Source: Hydractinia symbiolongicarpus | Lineage: Eukaryota; Cnidaria; Hydrozoa; Anthoathecata; Hydractiniidae | Assembly: GCF_029227915.1 (NCBI RefSeq) | Contig: NC_079881.1 | Span: 31,473,501 to 31,537,500 of the forward strand | Length of the DNA stretch: 64,000 nucleotides | Reading direction: 5' to 3' | Part shown: positions 12,273 through 23,839 of the stretch, piece by piece | Position numbering within the stretch: position 1 is the stretch's first letter | Layout of the letters: each line of letters opens with the position of its first letter | Position numbers and translations under genes: made by a program | The notes under the pieces: model-generated | Told to the model about the DNA's origin: nothing | The model's database searches: none | The model's input: only the letters and a program-made list of their open reading frames with translations

Positions 12273-14886
12273 GAAGCGCTACCACAGCGCCCAGTGTAAT
12301 CGCTGAGTTCCGGCAATCTCGTCAAATTAAGAAGAATGTTATTTCTCGGAGACAAATTGTCTCCTTTATCACATTTATCAGGTGACAGTCCAAAGTTAGT
12401 TCAATTAAGTTCCACAATCAATCGTTTCATAGTTAAAAGCGATGCAACCTAGTAATATCAGAAAGATATCCCTAAATACATGTTGGTACGAGTATGTGAC
12501 CCAACCGTTGTAACTCAAACGGGCTGACACCGTTAGAATGTCAATGAATTGTAGTTTTTGAAACTGACGCTATTTCTTTGGCGCGCGATAACGGATAGGA
12601 TTGGTCTCACAGTAAAGAATGACTTATTTATCTAACTTTTTAAATGAAGCGCTACGACATCGCCCAGTGTAATCGCTGAGTTTCGGCAATCCCGTCAAAA
12701 TAAGAAGAATGTTATTTCTTGGAGTCCAATTGTCTCATTTATCACATTTTCAAGATCACAGTCCATAATCAGTTGAATTAAGTACCACAGTCAAATGTTT
12801 CACTGTTAAAAGCCATACAACCTAGTAATACCGGAAAAATAGCACGAAATACATGTTGGTACGAATATGTAACTCAACCGTTGTAACTCAAACGTATTGA
12901 TACTGTTAGAAAGACAATGAAATGTAGTTTTTGAAGCTGTCGCTATTTGTTCAGCGCGCGATAACGGCTAGGATTGGTCCCACAGTAAAGAATGACTTAT
13001 TTATCTAAATTCTTAAATGAAGCGCTACCACAGCGCCCAGTGTAATCGCTGAGTTCCGGCAATCATGTCAAATTGAAAAGAATGTTGTTTCTTGGAGTCC
13101 AATGTTCTCATTTATCACATTTATTAGATCACAGTCCAAAGTTTGTTCAATTAAGTCCCACAGTCAATCGTTTCATTGCTAAAAGCGATGCAGCCTAGTA
13201 ATATCAAAACAAATATCGCTAAATACATGTTGGTACGAATATGTGACCCAACCATTGTAACTCAAATGGACTGACACCGTTAGAAAGTCAATGAAATGTA
13301 GTTTTTGAAACTGACGCTATTTTTTTGGCGCGCGATAACGGATAGGATTGATCTCACAGTAAAGAATGACTTATTTATCTAACTTTTTAAATGAAGCGCT
13401 ACCACAGCGCCCAGTGTAATCGCTGAGTTCCGGCAATCCCATCAAAATAAGAAGAATGTTATTTCTTGGATTCCAATTGTCTCATTTATCACATTTATCA
13501 GGTCACAGTCCAAAGTTAGTTCAATTAACTCCCACAGTCAATCGTTTCATTGTTAAAAGCGATGCAACCTAGTAATATCAGAAATATATTGCTAAACACA
13601 TGTTGGTATGAATGGGTGACCCAACCGTTGTAACTCAAAAGGGCTGACACCGTTAAAAAGTCAATGAAATGTAGTTTTTGAAACTGTCGCTATTTCTTCA
13701 GCGCGCGCTAACGGCTAGGATTGGTCCCACAGTAAAAAATGACTTTTTTTTAGCGTAATGCTTAAATGAAGCGCTACCACAGCGCCCAGTGTAATCGCTG
13801 AGTTCCGGCAATCTCGTCAAATTAAGAAGAATGTTATTTCTCGGAGACAAATTGTCTCCTTTATCACATTTATCAGGTGACAGTCCAAAGTTAGTTCAAT
13901 TAAGTTCCACAATCAATCGTTTCATAGTTAAAAGCGATGCAACCTAGTAATATCAGAAAGATATCCCTAAATACATGTTGGTACGAGTATGTGACCCAAC
14001 CGTTGTAACTCAAACGGGCTGACACCGTTAGAATGTCAATGAATTGTAGTTTTTGAAACTGACGCTATTTCTTTGGCGCGCGATAACGGATAGGATTGGT
14101 CTCACAGTAAAGAATGACTTATTTATCTAACTTTTTAAATGAAGCGCTACGACATCGCCCAGTGTAATCGCTGAGTTTCGGCAATCCCGTCAAAATAAGA
14201 AGAATGTTATTTCTTGGAGTCCAATTGTCTCATTTATCACATTTTCAAGATCACAGTCCATAATCAGTTGAATTAAGTACCACAGTCAAATGTTTCACTG
14301 TTAAAAGCCATACAACCTAGTAATACCGGAAAAATAGCACGAAATACATGTTGGTACGAATATGTAACTCAACCGTTGTAACTCAAACGTATTGATACTG
14401 TTAGAAAGACAATGAAATGTAGTTTTTGAAGCTGTCGCTATTTGTTCAGCGCGCGATAACGGCTAGGATTGGTCCCACAGTAAAGAATGACTTATTTATC
14501 TAAATTCTTAAATGAAGCGCTACCACAGCCCCCAGTGTAATCGCTGAGTTCCGGCAATCATGTCAAATGTAAAAGAATGTTGTTTCTTGGAGTCCAATGT
14601 TCTCATTTATCACATTTATTAGATCACAGTCCAAAGTTTGTTCAATTAAGTCCCACAGTCAACCGTTTCATTGTTAAAAGCGATGCAACCTAGTAATATC
14701 AGAAATATATTGCTAAACACATGTTGGTATGAATGGGTGACCCAACCGTTGTAACTCAAAAGGGCTGACACCGTTAAAAAGTCAATGAAATGTAATTTTT
14801 GAAACTGTCGCTATTTCTTCAGCGCGCGATAATGGCTAGGATTGGTCCCGCAGTAAAAAATGACTTTTTTATCCTAATTTTTAATT

Positions 14887-17800
14887 GAAGCGCTACCACA
14901 GCGCCCACTGTAATCGCTGAGTTCCGGCAATCTCGTCAAATTAAGAAGAATGTTATTTCTCGGAGACCAATTGTCTCCTTTATCACACTTATCAGGTGAC
15001 AGTCCAAAGTTAGTTCTATTAAGTTCCACAATCAATCGTTTCATAGTTAAAAGCGATGCAACCTAGTAATATCAGAAAGATATCCCTAAATACATGTTGG
15101 TACGAGTATGTGACCCAACCGTTGTAACTCAAACGGGCTGACACCGTTAGAAAGTCAATGAAATGTAGTTTTTGAAACTGACGCTATTTCTTTGGCGCGC
15201 GATAACGGATAGGATTGGTCTCACAGTAAAGAATGACTAATTGATCTAACTTTTTAAATGAAGCGCTACGACAGCGCCCAGTGTAATCGCTGAGTTCCGG
15301 CAATCCCGTCAAAATAAGAAGAATGTTATTTCTTGGAGTCCAATTGTCTCATTTATCACATTTTCAAGATCACAGTCCATAATCAGTTCAATTAAGTACC
15401 ACAGTAAAATGTTTCACTGTTAAAAGCCATACAACCTAGTAATACCGGAACAATAGCACGAAATACATGTTGGTACAAATATGTAACTCAACCGTTGTAA
15501 CTCAAACGTATTGATACTGTTAGAAAGACAATGAAATGTAGTTTTTGAAGCTGTCGCTATTTCTTCAGCGCGCGATAACGGCTAGGATTGGTCCCACAGT
15601 AAAGAATGACTTATTTATCTAAATTCTTAAATGAAGCGCTACCACAGCGCCCAGTGTAATCGCTGAGTTCCGGCAATCATGTCAAATTGAAAAGAATGTT
15701 GTTTCTTGGAGTCCAATTTTATCATTTATCACATTTATTAGATCACAGTCCAAAGTTTGTTCAATTAAGTCCCACAGTCAATTGTTTCATTGCTAAAGGC
15801 GATGCAGCCTAGTAATATCAAAACAAATATCGCTAAATACATGTTGGTACGAATATGTGACCCAACCATTGTAACTCAAACGGACTAACACCGTTAGAAA
15901 GTCAATGAAATGTAGTTTTTGAAACTGTCTCTCTTTCTTCAGCGCGCGCTAACGGCTAGGATTGGTCCCACAATAAAAAAATGACTTTTTTTAGCCTAAT
16001 TCTTAAATGAAGCGCTACCACAGCGCCCAGTGTAATCGCTGAGTTCCGGCAATCACGTCAAATTAAGAAGAATGTTATTTCTCGGAGACAAATTGTCTCC
16101 TTTATCACATTTATCAGGTGACAGTCCAAAGTTAGTTCAATTAAATTCCACAATCAATCGTTTCATAGTTAAAAGCGATGCAACCTAGTAATATCAGAAA
16201 GATATCCCTAAATACATGTTGGTACGAGTATGTGACCCAACCGTTGTAACTCAAACGGGCTGACACCGTTAGAATGTCAATGAAATGTAGCTTTTGAAAC
16301 TGACGGTATTTCTATGGCGCGCGATAACGGATAGGATTGGTCTCACAGTAAAGAATGACTTATTTATCTAACTTTTTAAATGAAGCGCTACGACAGCGCC
16401 CAGTGTAATCGCTGAGTTTCGGCAATCCCGTCAAAATAAGAAGAATGTTATTTCTTGGAGTCCAATTGTCTCATTTATAACATTTTCAAGATCACAGTCC
16501 ATAATCAGTTGAATTAAGTACCACAGTCAAATGTTTCACTGTTAACAGCCATACAACCTAGTAATACCGGAAAAATAGCACGAAATACATGTTGGTACGA
16601 ATATGTAACTCAACCGTTGTAACTCAAACGTATTGATACTGTTAGAAAGACAATGAAATGTAGTTTTTGAAGCTGTCGCTATTTCTTCAGCGCGCGATAA
16701 CGGCTAGGATTGGTCCCACAGTAAAGAATGACTTATTTATCTAAATTCTTAAATGAAGCGCTACCACAGCGCCCAGTGTAATCGCTGAGTTCCGGCAATC
16801 ATGTCAAATTGAAAAGAATGTTGTTTCTTGGAGTCCAATTTTATCATTTATCACATTTATTAGATCACAGTCCAAAGTTTGTTCAATTAAGTCCCACAGT
16901 CAATTGTTTCATTGCTAAAGGCGATGCAGCCTAGTAATATCAAAACAAATATCGCTAAATACATGTTGGTACGAATATGTGACCCAACCATTGTAACTCA
17001 AACGGACTAACACCGTTAGAAAGTCAATGAAATGTAGTTTTTGAAACTGTCTCTCTTTCTTCAGCGCGCGCTAACGGCTAGGATTGGTCCCACAATAAAA
17101 AAATGACTTTTTTTAGCCTAATCACCACAGCGCCCAGTGTAATCGCTGAGTTCCGGCAATCACGTCAAATTAAGAAGAATGTTATTTCTCGGAGACAAAT
17201 TGTCTCCTTTATCACATTTATCAGGTGACAGTCCAAAGTTAGTTCAATTAAATTCCACAATCAATCGTTTCATAGTTAAAAGCGATGCAACCTAGTAATA
17301 TCAGAAAGATATCCCTAAATACATGTTGGTACGAGTATGTGACCCAACCGTTGTAACTCAAACGGGCTGACACCGTTAGAATGTCAATGAAATGTAGCTT
17401 TTGAAACTGACGCTATTTCTATGGCGCGCGATAACGGATAGGATTGGTCTCACAGTAAAGAATGACTTATTTATATAACTTTTTAAATGAAGCGCTACGA
17501 CAGCGCCCAGTGTAATCGCTGAGTTTCGGCAATCCCGTCAAAATAAGAAGAATGTTATTTCTTGGAGTCCAATTGTCTCATTTATAACATTTTCAAGATC
17601 ACAGTCCATAATCAGTTGAATTAAGTACCACAGTCAAATGTTTCACTGTTAACAGCCATACAACCTAGTAATACCGGAAAAATAGCACGAAATACATGTT
17701 GGTACGAATATGTAACTCAACCGTTGTAACTCAAACGTATTGATACTGTTAGAAAGACAATGAAATGAAGTTTTTGAAGCTGTCGCTATTTCTTCAGCGC

Positions 17801-18607
17801 GCGATAACGGCTAGGATTGGTCCCACAGTAAAGAATGACTTATTTATCTAAATTCTTAAATGAAGCGCTACCACAGCGCCCAGTGTAATCGCTGAGTTCC
17901 GCCAATCATGTCAAATTGAAAAGAATGTTGTTTCTTGGAGTCCAATGTTCTCATTTATCACATTTATTAGATCACAGTCCAAAGTTTGTTCAATTAAGTC
18001 CCACAGTCAATCGTTTCATTGCTAAAAGCGATGCAGCCTAGTAATATCAAAACAAATATCGCTAAATACATGTTGGTACGAATATGTGACCCAACCCTTG
18101 TAACTCAAATGGACTGACACCGTTAGAAAGTCAATGAAATGTAGTTTTTGAAACTGACGCTATTTTTTTGGCGCGCGATAACGGATAGGATTGATCTCAC
18201 AGTAAAGAATGACTTATTTATCTAACTTTTTAAATGAAGAGCTACCACAGCGCCCAGTGTAATCGCGAGTTCCGGCAATCCCGTCAAAATAAGAAGAATG
18301 TTATTTCTTGGATTCCAATTGTCTCATTTATCACATTTATCAGGTCACAGTCCAAAGTTAGTTCAATTAACTCCCACAGTCAATCGTTTCATTGTTAAAA
18401 GCGATGCAACCTAGTAATATCAGAAATATATTGCTAAACACATGTTGTTATGAATGGGTGACCCAACCGTTGTAACTCAAAAGGGCTGACACCGTTAAAA
18501 AGTCAATGAAATGTAGTTTTTGAAACTGTCGCTATTTCTTCAGCGCGCGATAATGGCTAGGATTGGTCCCGCAGTAAAAAATTACTTTTTTATCCTAATT
18601 TTTAATT
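14887..18607 (+). repeat. Block III: D-A-C modules with 1.12-kb duplication
   Basis: Monomer starts and classes: 14887 D, 15260 A, 15633 C, 16009 D, 16382 A, 16755 C, about 17116 D (start deleted), 17489 A, 17862 C, 18236 E. The C monomers at 15633 and 16755 share rare states (CCAATTTTATCATTTATC, GCTAAAGGCGATG, GGACTAACACC, CACAATAAAAAAATG). The D monomers at 16009 and 17116 share TAGCTTTTGAAAC and TTTCTATGGCG. So C-D-A is duplicated in tandem at about 1,122 bp, before a 15-bp net loss in the second D. A one-base loss (AATCGCGAG for AATCGCTGAG) occurs in the E monomer near 18266. Confidence 0.88.
17116..17126 (+). other. Net 15-bp deletion removing the monomer-start inverted repeat
   Basis: After the C-type tail AGCCTAAT the sequence goes straight to CACCACAGCGCCC. 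The expected TCTTAAATGAAGCGCT is missing, so the left arm of the GCGCT/AGCGC inverted repeat is lost. The matching junction at 16001-16020 is intact. Because it sits in only one copy of the 1.12-kb duplication, the deletion is younger than that duplication. Confidence 0.85.
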
Positions 18608-21597
18608 GAAGCGCTACCACAGCGCCCAGTGTAATCGCTGAGTTCCGGCAATCTCGTCAAATTAAGAAGAATGTTATTTCTCGGAGACCAATTGTCTCCT
18701 TTATCACATTCATCAGGTGACAGTCCAAAGTTAGTTCTATTAAGTTCCACAATCAATCGTTTCATAGTTAAAAGCGATGCAACCTAGTAATATCAGAAAG
18801 ATATCCCTAAATACATGTTGGTACGAGTATGTGACCCAACCGTTGTAACTCAAACGGGCTGACAACGTTAGAAAGTCAATGAAATGTAGTTTTTGAAACT
18901 GACGCTATTTCTTTGGCGCGCGATAACGGATAGGATTGGTCTCACAGTAAAGAATGACTAATTTATCTAAGTTTTTAAATGAAGCGCTACGACAGCGCCC
19001 AGTGTAATCGCTGAGTTCCGGCAATCCCGTCAAAATAAGAAGAATGTTATTTCTTGGAGTCCAATTGTCTCATTTATCACATTTTCAAGATCACAGTCCA
19101 TAATCAGTTCAATTAAGTACCACAGTAAAATGTTTCACTGTTAAAAGCCATACAACCTAGTAATACCGGAACAATAGCACGAAATATATGTTGGTACAAA
19201 TATGTGACTCAACCGTTGTAACTCAAACGTATTGATACTGTTAGAAAGACAATGAAATGTAGTTTTTGAAGCTGTCGCTATTTCTTCAGCGCGCGATAAC
19301 GGCTAGTATTGGTCCCACAGTAAAGAATGACTTATTTATCTAAATTCTTAAATGAAGCGCTACCACAGCGCCCAGTGTAATCGCTGAGTTCCGGCAATCA
19401 TGTCAAATTGAAAAGAATGTTGATTCTTGGAGTCCAATTTTATCATTTATCACATTTATCAGATCACAGTCCAAAGTTTGTTCAATTAAGTCCCACAGTC
19501 AATTGTTTCATTGCTAAAAGCGATGCAGCCTAGTAATATCAAAACAAATATCGCTAAATTAATGTTGGTACGAATATGTGACCCAACCATTGTAACTCAA
19601 ACGGACTGACACCGTTAGAAAGTCAATGAAATGTAGTTTTTGAAACTGTCTCTCTTTCTTCAGCGCGCGCTAACGGCTAGGATTGGTCCCACAGTAAAAA
19701 AATGACTTTTTTTAGCCTAATTCTTAAATGAAGCGCTACCACAGCGCCCAGTGTAATCGCTGAGTTCCGGCAATCACGTCAAATTAAGAAGAATGTTATT
19801 TCTTGGAGACCTATTGTCTCATTTATCACATTTATCAAGTGACAGTCCAATGTTAGTTCAATTAAGTTGCACAGTCAATTGTTTCACTGTTAAAAGCCAT
19901 ACAACCTAGTAATACCGGAATAATAGCACGAAATACATGTTGGTACGAATATGTAACTCAACCGTTGTAACTCAAACGGATTGATACTGTTAGAAAGACA
20001 ATGAAATGTAGTTTTTGAAACTGTCGCTATTTCTTCAGCGCGCGCTAACGGCTAGGATTGGTCCAACAGTAAAGAATGACTCATTTATCTAAATTCTTAA
20101 ATGAAGCGCTACCACAGCGCCCAGTGTAATCGCTGAGTTCCGGCAATCATGTCAAATTGAAAAGAATGTTATTTATTGGAGTCCACTTGTCTCACTTATA
20201 ACATTTTTAAGGTCACAGTCCATTATCAGTTCAATTAAGTCCCACAGTCAATTGTTTCACTGTTAAAAGCCATACAACCTAGTAATGCCGGAAAAATAGC
20301 ACGAAATACATGTTGGTACGAATATGTAACTCAACCGTTGTAACTCAAACGGATTGATACTGTTAGAAAGACAATGAAATGTAGTTTTTGAAGCTGTCGC
20401 TATTTCTTCAGCGCGCTATAACGGCTAGGATTGGTCCCACAGTAAAGAATGACGTATTTATCTAAATTTTTAATGGAAGCGCTACCACAGCGCCCAGTGT
20501 AATCGCTAAGTTCCGGCAATCATGTCAAATTAGAAAGAATGTTATTTCTTGGAGACCAATTGTCTCATTTTAACATTTATAAGGTCACAGACCATAATCA
20601 TTTTAATTAAGTCCCACATTCAATCGTTTCACTGTTAAAAGCCATACAACCTAGCAGTACCGGAAAAATATCGCTAAATACATGTTGGTACGAATATGTG
20701 ACGCAACCATTGTAACTGAAGTGGATTGATACCGTTAGAAAGTCAATGAAATGTACTTTTTGAAACTTTCGCTATTTCTTCAGCGAGCGATAACGGCTAG
20801 GATTGGTCCGACAGTAAAGAATGACTCATTTATCTAAATTCTTAAATAAAACGCTACCACAGCGCCCAGTGTAATCGCTGAGTTTCGGCAATCATGTCAA
20901 ATTAAAAAGAATGTTATTTCTTGGAGTCCACTTGTCTCACTTATAACATTTTTAAGATCACAGTCCATAATCAGTTCAATTAAGTACCACAGTCAATTGC
21001 TTCACTGGTAAAAGCCATACAACCTAGTAATACCGGAAAAATAGCACGAAATATATGTTGGTACGAATATGTAAGTCAACCGTTGTAACTCAAACGTATT
21101 GATACTGTTAGAAAGACAATAAAATGTAGTTTTTGAAGCTGTCGTTATTTCTTCAGCGCGCGATAACGGCTAGGATTGGTCCCACAGTAAAGAATGACTT
21201 ATTTATCTAAATTCTTAAATGAAGCGCTACCACAGCGCCCAGTGTAATCGCTGAGTTCCAGCAATCATGTCAACTTGAGAAGAATGTTGTTTCTTGGAGT
21301 CCAATTTTCTCATTTATCACATTTATTAGATCACAGTCCAAAGTTTGTTCAATTAAGTCCCACAGTCAATCGTTTCATTGCTAAAAGCGATGCAGCGTAG
21401 TAATATCAAAACAAATATCGCTAAATACATGTTGGTACAAATATGTGACCCAACCGTTGTAACTCAAACGGACTGACACCGTTAAAAAGTCAATGAAATG
21501 TAGTTTTTGAAACTGACTCTCTTTCTTCAGCGCGCGCTAACGGCTAGGATTGGTCCCACAGTAAAAAAATGACTTTTTTTTAGCCTAATGCTTAAAT
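18608..21597 (+). repeat. Block IV: return of block-I-type A-B-A monomers
   Basis: Monomer starts and classes: 18608 D, 18981 A, 19354 C, 19730 D/A hybrid, 20103 A, 20476 B, 20848 A, 21221 C. The A at 20103 (GTTATTTATTGGAGTCC) and B at 20476 (GTAACTGAAGTGGATTG, CAGCGAGCG) are those of block I. The A at 20848 (CACTGGTAAAAGCC, AATAAAACGC) and C at 21221 (GAGTTCCAGCAATC) match 7413 and 7786. The order is therefore that of 7040-8161, but with the A-B fusion of 7040 unfused, so this is a separate lineage of the same junction. The D at 18608 keeps TTCTATTAAG, shared with 14887. Confidence 0.87.
19730..20102 (+). repeat. D/A hybrid monomer
   Basis: The front half is D-like (ATCACGTCAAATTAAG, GGAGACCTATTGTC, CAAGTGACAGTCC). 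After AGTTGCACAG near 19870 it becomes A (TCAATTGTTTCACTG, AATAGCACGAAATAC, GTAACTCAACC). A similar D/A hybrid recurs at 26836, 30201 and 31698, also with AGTTGCACAG, so this is an inherited hybrid class. Confidence 0.82.
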
Positions 21598-23839
21598 GAA
21601 GCGCTACCACAGCGCCCAATGTAATCGCTGAGTTCCGGCAATCTCGTCAAATTAAGAAGAATGTTATTTCTCGGAGACAAATTGTCTCCTTTATCACATT
21701 TATCAGGTGACAGTCCAAAGTTAGTTCAATTAAGTTCCACAATCAATCGTTTCATAGTTAAAAGCGATGCAACCTAGTAATATCAGAAAGATATCCCTAA
21801 ATACATGTTGGTACGAGTATGTGACACAACCGTTGTAACTCAAACGGACTGACACCGTTAGAATGTCAATGAAATGTACCTTTTGAAACTGACGCTATTT
21901 CTTTGGCGCGCGATAACGGATAGGATTGGTCTCACAGTAAAGAATGACTTATTTATCTAACTTTTTAAATGAAGCGCTACGACAGCGCCCAGTGTAATCG
22001 CTGAGTTTCGGCAATCCCGTCAAAATAAGAAGAATGTTATTTATTGGAGTCCAATTGTCTCATTTATCAAATTGTCAAGATCACAGTCCATAATCAGTTG
22101 AGTTAAGTACCACAGTCAAATGTTTCACTGTTAAAAGCCATACAACCTAGTAATACCGGAAAAATAGCACGAAATACATGTTGGTACGAATATGTAACTC
22201 AACCGTTGTAACTCAAACGTATTGATACTGTTAGAAAGACAATGAAATGTAGTTTTTGAAGCTGTCGCTATTTCTTCAACGCGCGATAACGGTTAGGATT
22301 GGTCCCACAGTAAAGAATGACTTATTTATCTAAATTCTTAAATGAAGCGCTACCACAGCGCCCAGTGTAATCGCTGAGTTCCGGCAATCATGTCAAATTG
22401 AAAAGAATGTTGTTTCTTGGAGTCCAATATTCTCATTTATCACATTTATTAGATCACAGTCCAAAGTTTGTTCAATTAAGTCCCACAGTCAATCGTTTCA
22501 TTGCTAAAAGCGATGCAGCCTAGTAATATCAAAACAAATATCGCTAAATACATGTTGGTACGAATATGTGACCCAACCATTGTAACTCAAATGGACTGAC
22601 ACCGTTAGAAAGTCAATGAAATGTAGTTTTTGAAACTGACGCTATTTCTTTGGCGCGCGATAACGGATAGGATTGATCTCACAGTAAAGAATGACTTTTT
22701 TTTAGCCTAATGCTTAAATGAAGCGCTACCACAGCGCCCAGTGTAATCGCTGAGTTCCGGCAATCTCGTCAAATTAAGAAGAATGTTTTTTCTCGGAGAC
22801 AAATTGTCTCCTTTATCACATTTATCAGGTGATAGTCCAAAGTTAGTTCAATTAAGTTCCACAATCAATCGTTTCATAGTTAAAAGCGATGCAACCTAGT
22901 AATATCAGAAAGATATCCCTAAATACATGTTGGTACGAGTATGTGACACAACCGTTGTAACTCAAACGGACTGACACCGTTAGAATGTCAATGAAATGTA
23001 CTTTTTGAAACTGACGCTATTTCTTTGGCGCGCGATAACGGATAGGATTGGTCTAACAGTAAAGAATGACTTATTTATCTAACTTTTTAAATGAAGCGCT
23101 ACGACAGCGCCCAGTGTAATCGCTGAGTTTCGGCAATCCCGTCAAAATAAGAAGAATGTTATTTCTTGGAGTCCAATTGTCTCATTTATCACATTGTCAA
23201 GATCACAGTCCATAATCAGTTGAATTAAGTACCACAGTCAAATGTTTCACTGTTAAAAGCCATACAACCTAGTAATACCGGAAAAATAGCACGAAATACA
23301 TGTTGGTACGAATATGTAACTCAACCGTTGTAACTCAAACGTATTGATACTGTTAGAAAGACAATGAAATGTAGTTTTTGAAGCTGTCGCTATTTCTTCA
23401 GCGCGCGATAACGGTTAGGATTGGTCCCACAGTAAAGAATGACTTATTTATCTAAATTCTTAAATGAAGCGCTACCACAGCGCCCAGTGTAATCGCTGAG
23501 TTCCGGCAATCATGTCAAATTGAAAAGAATGTTGTTTCTTGGAGTCCAATATTCTCATTTATCACATTTATTAGATCACAGTCCAAAGTTTGTTCAATTA
23601 AGTCCCACAGTCAATCGTTTCATTGCTAAAAGCGATGCAGCCTAGTAATATCAAAACAAATATCGCTAAATACATGTTGGTACGAATATGTGACCCAACC
23701 AATGTAACTCAAATGGACTGACACCGTTAGAAAGTCAATGAAATGTAGTTTTTGAAACTGACGCTATTTTTTTGGCGCGCGATAACGGATAGGATTGATC
23801 TCACAGTAAAGAATGACTTATTTATCTAACTTTTTAAAT
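21598..23839 (+). repeat. D-A-C three-monomer tandem duplication
   Basis: Monomers 21598 D, 21971 A, 22344 C are followed by 22720 D, 23093 A, 23466 C at an offset of 1,122 bp. Both copies share ATTGTCAAGATCAC in A, AACGGTTAGG at the A end, CCAATATTCTC in C, and GTGACACAACC in D. The copy-1 C monomer ends with a join: the GATCTCACAG tail usually followed by TTATTTATC runs instead into a T8 tract and AGCCTAATGC. That marks the duplication joint near 22690-22715. Confidence 0.9.

Larger units (their letters stand above)
7413..14886 (+). repeat. Block II: D-A-C-E four-monomer modules
   Basis: Monomer starts and classes: 7413 A, 7786 C, 8162 D, 8535 A, 8908 C, 9282 E, 9657 D, 10030 A/B, 10403 A, 10776 C, 11152 D, 11525 A, 11898 C/E/C hybrid, 12273 D, 12646 A, 13019 C, 13393 E, 13768 D, 14141 A, 14514 C/E hybrid. 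The A monomers at 7413 and 10403 share the rare CACTGGTAAAATCC and lie 2,990 bp (eight monomers) apart. The stretch 8162-9657 recurs at 12273-13768 with a constant 4,111-bp offset (11 monomers). The A monomers at 12646 and 14141 share the rare CTATTTGTTCAG at an offset of 1,495 bp. The recurring four-monomer order is D-A-C-E, with E omitted in places. Confidence 0.9.
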
